Shown here in pieces: positions 57,511-64,000 of a stretch of DNA of 64,000 bases. Made by a program: the position numbers and the translations under genes. The stretch covers positions 62,306,509 to 62,370,508 of the forward strand of contig CM073594.1 in the NCBI GenBank assembly GCA_037074705.1, read 5' to 3'. Source of the stretch: Zhengitettix transpicula. Taxonomy: Eukaryota > Arthropoda > Insecta > Orthoptera > Tetrigidae. The notes below the pieces were generated by a model. It was not told the origin of the DNA. It made no database searches and saw only the letters and a program-made list of their open reading frames with translations. The stretch's first letter is position 1; every line of letters begins with the position of its first letter.

Positions 57511-58164
57511 ACATCGATCATAAATGCAACACAGACAAAAATGTATTTAGTAATTATTATATATAAAATACTATTATAGGGGTCATTTAATCGAGGATGT
57601 TTATACAGTTTTTGTCTTGAATTGATTGATATTTTTTAAAAAAAATTCGTGAAGCTAATATGATCAAAACTGCTTTCTATTTTCATACAAAACAATATAA
57701 AATTCTAGTTTTATAAATTTAAATACCTTTAGTTTTTATCAGAACGTATTTTTTATGTTCGAGTTATTTGGAAATAAGTGTATAAAATTAATTATAAAAT
57801 TTCTGTGTTAAACAGGAGTGAATGAAGTATTGAATATATTTGTAGTCTACAGAAGGACCCTTAACGTATGTGTGATATAAAATTTTATTCATATATTGGT
57901 TGGTGGAAATCAAGAATATGTTCAGAATTCATGAACACTATTCCGGGAAAGAAGAAAACCTCCTACACGACCTCCTCCGTTAGAAATTGTGCCAAATTTC
58001 AAAATGAATAAAATACGTCGGTGATGCAGACCTTCCTAACAGGGAAAAAACAAAGGAAATTAGTACGGCTAAGGGGAGAAAATAATGTTTTTCTTTTATT
58101 CGAGTGGGTCCTGCTGCGTCTGTACGTAGCGTTACATAAAGAAGAAGAGGGAGTCGACCTTCAA
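57511..58164. other. no gene seen
   Basis: AT-rich spacer between the two copies of local unit 2. Confidence 0.5.
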
Positions 58165-58292
58165 AGAAATCGATACGCTTGCCTGTTATTCGGAAACAAT
58201 CGACAATCAGTATTGTAACGTAATAGCTCTCGGACAACGTCACTTCCTCTCAGCTCGTTCTGAGGCTTTATGATTGAGCCAAATTAATTACT
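58165..58292 (+). repeat. local direct repeat, unit 2 copy b
   Basis: TGTTATTCGGAAACAATCGA, CAATCAGTATTGTAACG and AACGTCACTTCCTCTCAGCT match 57,395-57,510 with small insertions, in the same orientation. Confidence 0.6.
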
Positions 58293-58429
58293 TGCAATAA
58301 AATTGTCCATAGACGGAAAAACACATAAAACGTATGTGGAGTTTGATCATTAGTTTTTAGGGAATAACAGAGAATTAGACGCTTATGTGTTAAAATTTAC
58401 GTTTGCGATTATGAAATTATATGGCCAAA

Positions 58430-58605
58430 TAACAGACCTCTCAAGAATCTAAACAAATATGACGCTTCTTCTACAGATTTGTGGATCTTTTCTAGTATAA
58501 GAAACAGGGAAACTTCTGAATGTTTCCCTTTTTTTATATATGAGAAGATCCACAAATCTGTGGAGGAACCTTTATATTTTTTAAAATTCTTTTGAGGTCT
58601 GTTAT
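58430..58605. repeat. 176-bp long hairpin (inverted repeat)
   Basis: Two arms of 83 bases, 58,430-58,513 and about 58,520-58,605, pair without gaps around a loop of about 8 bases. By hand I count about 16 mismatches in 83, so about 80% pairing, with an unbroken core ACAGATTTGTGGATCTT. The outer ends are AACAGACCTC and GAGGTCTGTT. If transcribed it would fold into one long double-stranded RNA, as in insect hairpin-RNA or microRNA-like precursors. It may equally be a foldback MITE. No matching second copy is seen in the window. Confidence 0.85.
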
Positions 58606-59987
58606 ATACCTCATACTGAGGTATGAAAAATTCATTTCCTCTTCGATCAAAGTTATGTATTTTCGACATAAATCGCTGTAGGAAAAGATTAGTTCAATTC
58701 ATGAATAATGAGCAATTAACTGAAACTAAACATTTCCTTGTTTACGTCATCATTAATCTGTTAATAGTGTTATATTATACAGCGATTTAACCTGCGTGAT
58801 TGTAATTCAATTGTCTCGAAGAAGCCACGCAGAAAGTAAACGATATTAATTTTACCTCATTCTTAATATATTTAGAATGTTTTTGACACTGTAAAGTTTA
58901 CTAAGGTTTAACAGAACATCACGATGAACTGTTTTGCGCGCACATGGACTCATTATTTAAGTAAAAAAGAGAAATGGGGTGGGAGAGACTTTCCCTCAAA
59001 TTTGCAAGGGTTCCTTGATGTTGGTAATTGAAATTATCGCCAAGGAGGCTTGGGGGAGGGGGGGGGGGAGATTGATTGCAGCCGACGGCCTCATTTGCCG
59101 AGTCGTTGCCCAGATGCACAGCAGAAATCCTGTCTCGTCCCCCGCAACGAGAACCTACAATCAAGGAATTGGATTTCACAATCCTCCCAGAAAATTCCTC
59201 AAACCCCCCTTATGAATGACTAAGCAAGGGTGATTAGGAAAAGAGAGATCTCTGGTTATGCAATTACGTTGTGGGACATTATCAGGTGATCCATTGCAGT
59301 AAGGAGATAAATGGTAGTGAAATGTAGATCACATGGAATGAAAATGTCAGAATCTCAGGGGGGGGGGGAGAAATATAAAAGAGAGACAACTTAGGAGTAA
59401 GACGATTACAGATGTATTAATTTTCTCTTAATTTTAATTCCTTACAGCTTATTTTCTTTAGTGAGGGTCCAATACGTTAAACGTCCCATATTTCTCAAAA
59501 TTTAACTCCCCTTCCTTACTTTTAGCCTTCATAATTTTTATCTCGTCCATATATACTACTTATGAAAATATTTTTATTCTTATTTCATAATAACTGAGGT
59601 GATCCTAATTAATCTAATATAAAGATTTATATTACAAAAATTTTAAAATTTTTTGAGATTTTGGATAGATTTAGATCTAAATATTAATTCCGTTACTCCT
59701 CTATTCAGGAAATAGGTCAAGAAAAAATTCATAATCGTAAAATAAATTACTGTAAAAGAAACTTAATGAAAGACATAGAAAAATAACATAATATAAACTA
59801 CGCTTATACATAAAATAAAATAAAAATATAAAATAGACAGATGAAATGAAAAGGAAGCTTAGACGAAATTGGTTTTAATGTAAACTACATTTCAATATTT
59901 AATATTATCTGACAGTTATGATTTTTTAAATAAGTACACTATTCAGCCAATATGGCAGAAAAAAGTATATTGGTAATTCAAGCATAA
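58606..59987. other. no gene seen; possible conserved patch
   Basis: AT-rich, apart from 58,975-59,215. That patch contains TTGGTAATTGAAATTATCGC, a G run at about 59,054-59,068 and CGACGGCCTCATTTGCCG, and may be conserved non-coding DNA. A second G run is at about 59,359-59,368. No gene is supported. Confidence 0.4.
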
Positions 59988-60242
59988 TTCGTTTCACACA
60001 ACGTTTCGTTCACAATTTTAGGGACTTCTTCAGATAAATAGATAATTTGCAGTTTATAAAAAAAATGTTAATTTAGAGCCAAGGAGTGTTTCCTTTTGAC
60101 GGTTGTAGCCGGAGGAAAATTTGCATACTACAACTGGCTACAACTGTCCGTTGTTCAAAATTAACATTTCTTCTAACTGCGCATTACGTGTTTATCTGAA
60201 GAGGTCCTGAAAATTATGGACGGAACGTCGAATGGAATTTTT
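59988..60242. repeat. 250-bp palindrome with TCTGAAGA...GAAACGTT arms
   Basis: Arms of about 115 bp are separated by about 25 bp. The right arm on plus reads ATCTGAAGAGGTCC ... GGACGGAACGTCG. The left arm on minus reads ATCTGAAGAAGTCCC ... GAACGAAACGTTGTGTG. In each, a short stem (GTCC/GGAC in the right arm) lies between the two motif halves. The innermost part pairs GACGGTTGTAGCC with GGCTACAACTGTC. It is non-coding. Confidence 0.85.
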
Positions 60243-60344
60243 TTTTTGGTTAATCAAATAATATTTTCTGATAATTTTTGCCAGAATTGTGTGTTTATTT
60301 GAACTACACAAACTTCTCAAAAACACTACCAAATAAAGAAGCAG

Positions 60345-60515
60345 CTAAATAACAGACCAAATTAAGTGATAAATTAAATACCATAGCACATGGAGTTTCT
60401 GCGAGCCTTGTTGCTTCCGTCAGGTGTTCGTTCTCGCGGCTCTTGCGTTTTTTTACGAAAAGCAAACAAGGATCGCAGAAACAATGCGTGCTATTTATTT
60501 TACTCTTTAATTTTT
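60345..60515. repeat. second palindrome, family F-like arms
   Basis: The left arm on minus reads CTGACGGAAGCAACAAGGCT, then CGCAGAAAC and TATGGTATTTAATTTATCAC. The right arm on plus reads AACAAGGATCGCAGAAACAA, then GCGTGCTATTTATTTTACTC. The arms are about 60 bp with a spacer of about 35 bp. The left arm matches the GAAAC...TGGTATTTATATTATCAC order of family F (1.3, 4.6 and 5.4 kb), which links family F to the palindromes. Confidence 0.7.
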
Positions 60516-61335
60516 TATCTCATTCTTATACTTTTTACACAGACGTTTTTCTGATATATTATTCAACTTCTCGGTCCACCATTATATTTTACTATCAATT
60601 TTATTGTTATCTCCTACTACGTTCCTTTTTATTAAATATTTACTTATTTTTTAATTTCGATGAATCCGATTATTGGCGATGAAATTAAATATTCATGACT
60701 AATAATGCATTCTTTTGAATATTTGAAAAATTTTATTGCTGCTAGAAATCTATTTTTAATTCCCTCAAATATTTTTCTGTAGTTTAATGAAATAAGTGAC
60801 GTTTTCAGTTAATTTATGTATAATATATATAAATTATAAAATATAATTTATATAATATAATAATATATATAATAAGATTGATGAAATTATAAAAGAAAGA
60901 GAGGTCAAAACGGAGTTAAAATTTATTGTTATCGCTATTAGATTGAGTTTTTCTTTTCGACTGAAAGGGGAATGATATGCGGCATGAAACCCCTACGCTG
61001 TCTAAGGGTGAAGAATTGTTTCGTTTTTTCCTCCGCCGTACGTAAAAGCTCCTATAATCAAGTGAACACGCTCGTGGCTGCCACCATTTCAATCCGTAGA
61101 TCGCTCCCGAGGGACGATCATCCTTTGCGTAGTCGGGAAACTCTCTCTTCTCGCCACCTCACTGTTTACCTCGCTGTGGGCGCGTGTAACTGGAATACTG
61201 ATGTTCAGGTTGTAATTACGTGCCTGGTTGGGAGAGTTTTTCTCCCTGAAATAGGAATTTTTAGTGACGGAGGATACGCAGTCAGGTAGAGAAACTGATA
61301 AGATGAAATAGTCCAAAGACAGGTCATAGTACTTA
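60516..61335. other. no gene seen
   Basis: AT-rich to 60.95 kb, then a mixed segment at 60,970-61,300 with frames of 105 codons (plus) and 75 codons (minus) that show no domain. Confidence 0.45.
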
Positions 61336-61736
61336 GGCCTATTTTGAGAGATTTATGTTGCGGGGTTGCAGACTTTGGGCATACGGTAAGAGTTGTCCAC
61401 TATTCCTATTGGATTAGTCGGCCATCTGCCTCCTAAGCTGGAGAAGGCGCGGCGAGGGGAAATCTGCGACCTCACAGAAAACCCCTCTCCCGCCATCGGA
61501 AGGGCGTGGGACAAGTACCAAATGCCCGACCTACCTGATGCAGGTTTTTCTAGAGTTTTCCCTGCATCACTTTTAGGCGAATTTCCGGATAGGATCCTTA
61601 AACAATAGCGCGGTGGCCCTAGTTAACCCTCGGCTACCGTCCTCTACCCTTCCGCATCCCCCCTTTCACTCCTTTTTCTATGCTATAACAGGGGAGTTGC
61701 CACTGTGGATTACCCTATACATAGCCTGTCTACACC
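61336..61736 (+). repeat. family A copy, 5'-truncated
   Basis: Sense copy starting near GGCCTATTTTGAGAGATTTA. It runs through TTGGGCATACGGTAAGAG, GAAGGGCGTGGGACAAGTA, CTGATGCAGGTTTTTCTAG and CCGCATCCCCCCTTTC to ATAGCCTGTCTACACC, followed by TTTTAAAAAAG. It is more diverged than the 42-46 kb copies. No target duplication is evident. Confidence 0.88.
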
Positions 61737-62509
61737 TTTTAAAAAAGTATTGAAAAAAGAATTAGAAAACCAATGGTTTAGAGTAGTTGACTGATACAAA
61801 GGAATAGGAAGGAGAATTAGAAAACCATATTTTTCCAACAGTAAACAATCTCCGTTCTTCTTCAGAATAAAACGATTTATTGCGGATATAAATGAGATCT
61901 TGAAGACAAGGACCAACGCAGAGAGACAGCTTTCTGCATAGCGGTTTACTCCTGGAAACGTTGCTTTCGAAGCTTTTATGTCTTTGGTCTATTTCTATAA
62001 TCTCCATCCCTAAAAATTCCGTTTCAACTTCTGCTACTCATAAATATTCTTAACCTAATTATTTAGATTTATTTATTGGTCCCATTGGTCCTCTACGTAG
62101 GAACTAGGAAAAATCAAAGAAATTTACATAGTCAACTTACACGACTTGAAAATACATAAATGTAACAATAAACAAAGACATCACACACACATCAGTAAGA
62201 ATAATACATATAAAATAAAATAAACATAACATATCGGAAAACCCGACTGTAACTTGAATAAGGTGAACAAGTCAAGGAACGAAACAAACTGTTTGCTGTC
62301 GAAATTCAAAGTTGCGGTATCGACGACTCAGTTCTCACAATATTTTAATTGATTTTAAACGTTACTCGTCACAGAAAACGGAATACTCTAAAATTATTTA
62401 TATAATTGTTTACCATAATTTTAAAATTGACTTTTAAATTTTATTCCAACTTTTTGTCCTATTTGATCCTATTGAGGAATATAATTCTCTGAGGACTAGA
62501 AACGTTCTC
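61737..62509. other. no gene seen
   Basis: AT-rich. It includes TTATTTATTGGTCCCATTGG at about 62,070, similar to TTATTATTCATTCCATTAG at 13,770, possibly an old repeat. A (CA)n-like ACATCACACACACATCAG patch lies near 62,180. Confidence 0.45.
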
Positions 62510-63546
62510 TGTCAAATTTAATAATATCCTTCAAATTCCTTCCCTATTTCCTCTGGCGTCCCGCCAAGCAGTGTCCTAGGCCCTTTCCTCTTCAACCTCT
62601 ATTTTCACGACATACCTCAAAGCTAATCTACTGAAACAGTACTTTTTGCAGATGACATTCAAACATCCTCTGTAGACTTTAAAGCTAAAAATCGCCCTAA
62701 ATGATATTTAAAGATCGGCCAAAAAATGGACAACCCACAATCATTCCCTTTACCCTTAAAACCAAGGATTCCCTCAACCACTCCTTTTTTCCGGACGGCA
62801 CCAAAATTCATATCCAACAAACCTCGACTTATCCTTGATTCCAAATTATTATTGAAACCTCATAAAACCTACATCACTTCCTGAATCAACAACAAAATAA
62901 AACAACTCATCCCTCTTATCAACAGAAAATATTCCGTATCCCTTAGTACCAAAATACTTCTATCTCTCCTTATTCCGCCCCATATGGTCATACTCATGTA
63001 CCATATGGGGATCTACTGCCTCTTCCCACTCAAACAAAATTCTCCGATTGTTTTCAAATTCCCCCTGGTACCTTCGCAACTGAGTTACCCACAAAGACCT
63101 TGAAATTCCTCTAATTCCCACCATAATTCATAAATCTACCAAATACATTATAAATAGCTCAACCACCGAAATGCAACCTTTGAGCTCTTTTACAGCAACC
63201 CACGCCCTGCTCCACAAATGTAAACTCCCAATTGATATCAGCATCCCCCTAAATCACTCCGGAATTACCCAACTCTAAACCATCCCACCTATCAACTGGC
63301 GCTACATACTCCCTGAATATTCGTACTTCCCATCATAACCTCCTTACATAACACGAGGTTTCCCCGATGATCAGATCGATCCCAAACATCATGCCGACAA
63401 ACCTTAAACCTTGGAATGACAAGGGTCATATCCAAGACCCCAAGTTTACTATTTAAATATTTACAAATTGTAAATACTTTTATTATGTTAAATTATCACA
63501 ACTGTCAGGTCTCCGGACTGAGTTAATTTGAATAATAATAATAAAA
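62510..63546 (+). pseudogene. Jockey-like LINE, reverse transcriptase and 3' tail
   Basis: Non-LTR retrotransposon remnant on the plus strand. From about 62,545 the motif ISSGVPPSSVLGPFLFNLYF followed by HDIPQ is a reverse transcriptase palm block. The catalytic box VLFADD follows at about 62,640-62,656. Downstream, in shifting frames, come FFPDGTKIH, LILDSKLLLKPHKTYIT, INNKIKQLIPLINRKYSVSL and STKILLSLLIPPHM. These follow the order of Jockey-type enzymes. Stops and frameshifts break it throughout, for example a stop between HDIPQS and STETVLFADD. The catalytic aspartates are still present, unlike in the 8.8-kb copy. The 3' untranslated part ends with AATAATAATAATAAAAA at about 63,530-63,546. 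The 5' end, with the endonuclease, is missing. Confidence 0.88.
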
Positions 63547-64000
63547 ACCCTGAGGAGTAGATCGTAACTGTGGTTAGAGCCTCGTCAGACCCGTAGCAGC
63601 AGACACGTAGTCGAACGCCACTCCAAGGCCCCTCACGACTCAGAAATAACCCTAGAAAGAAACGTCGACACGCGATCAGACCGACGGCCAGGTGCCGCTG
63701 ACTGGGTCACGGCGCTTAAGATTGGCGCCCAGCGTCGCGACGCCAGGCGTAGACACGCGACTGCGCCAAACCACAACGATAATTATTATCCCCTCACATA
63801 AACTGGGAATGTACAACTAAAATGTAGTTAATTTCCCGGTAACGAGTTGATAGAAATATTATTACAGGAATTGAATCTGTGGAACGAAGTTCGTTGTGAA
63901 AGTTGACAGTGGAAGTCAGATCAATATGTGAAAGAGAAGGTCGTCAATAATAGAAATCTATAGGACAATAAAGATACGATGCAGAGTAATAATTAAAGAG
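63547..64000. other. no gene seen; GC-rich patch with primer-site-like sequence
   Basis: 63,580-63,775 is GC-rich (GACGGCCAGGTGCCGCTGAC). At about 63,723 it contains TTGGCGCCCAGCGTCGCG, whose first half matches the lysine-tRNA primer-binding sequence used by many LTR retroelements (TGGCGCCCA). No LTR or retroelement protein is visible before the window ends, so this remains a hint only. Confidence 0.3.

Noticed and set aside
1..64000. CRISPR arrays, operons, prophage or plasmid features
   Set aside because: No regularly spaced identical repeats, no bacterial gene organisation and no ribosome-binding-site pattern. All evidence points to a eukaryotic nuclear genome.

Overview
The window looks like nuclear DNA of a large, repeat-rich arthropod genome, most likely an insect. 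The support is two mariner-type DNA transposons with TA target sites, Jockey-like LINE remnants, AT-rich non-coding sequence, many microsatellites, and no operons or long open frames. The exact order cannot be read from the sequence. No host protein gene, tRNA or rRNA can be called with confidence. The best host-gene candidate is a GC-rich open stretch with a good splice donor near 53.26-53.42 kb.

Layout. 0-10 kb: pieces of four dispersed repeat families (called here A, B, E, F) and a minus-strand Jockey-like LINE with a broken reverse transcriptase (8.8-9.7 kb). 10-20 kb: a 1.05-kb LTR-like element, a minus-strand B copy ending in a long TA run, two head-to-tail A copies, a minus-strand coding remnant with an ankyrin-like segment (18.0-18.7 kb) and a B copy. 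20-31 kb: a 240-bp palindrome, two more B copies, three stacked A copies (27.1-28.3 kb) and a second palindrome (30.3-30.6 kb). 31-39 kb: a decayed 24-bp minisatellite, a second LTR-like copy in opposite orientation, B and A copies. 39-49 kb: a 5'-truncated LINE with a 13-bp target duplication, two complete but inactivated mariners of different lineages (39.98-41.27 and 47.31-48.59 kb), and five A copies, three with visible target duplications. 49-64 kb: mostly featureless AT-rich DNA, the candidate exon, local direct repeats, a long near-complete hairpin (58.43-58.61 kb), two adjacent palindromes (59.99-60.52 kb), another A copy and a second Jockey-like LINE at the right edge.

The most distinctive content is two sets of elements. 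Family A (13 copies) is a short retroposon-like unit. It has an A-rich 3' end, 9-12 bp target duplications, and 0-2 copies of a 29-bp self-complementary unit at its 5' end. It is unusual in being open on both strands, and it tends to stack head to tail. The second set is four palindromes plus several single loci built around a CTGA(A/T)GA - stem-loop - GAAACGTT motif, which recalls the hammerhead-ribozyme core reported in Penelope-like retroelements. None of these shows a complete, functional ribozyme on inspection. All coordinates of repeat ends come from reading by eye and may be off by several bases.
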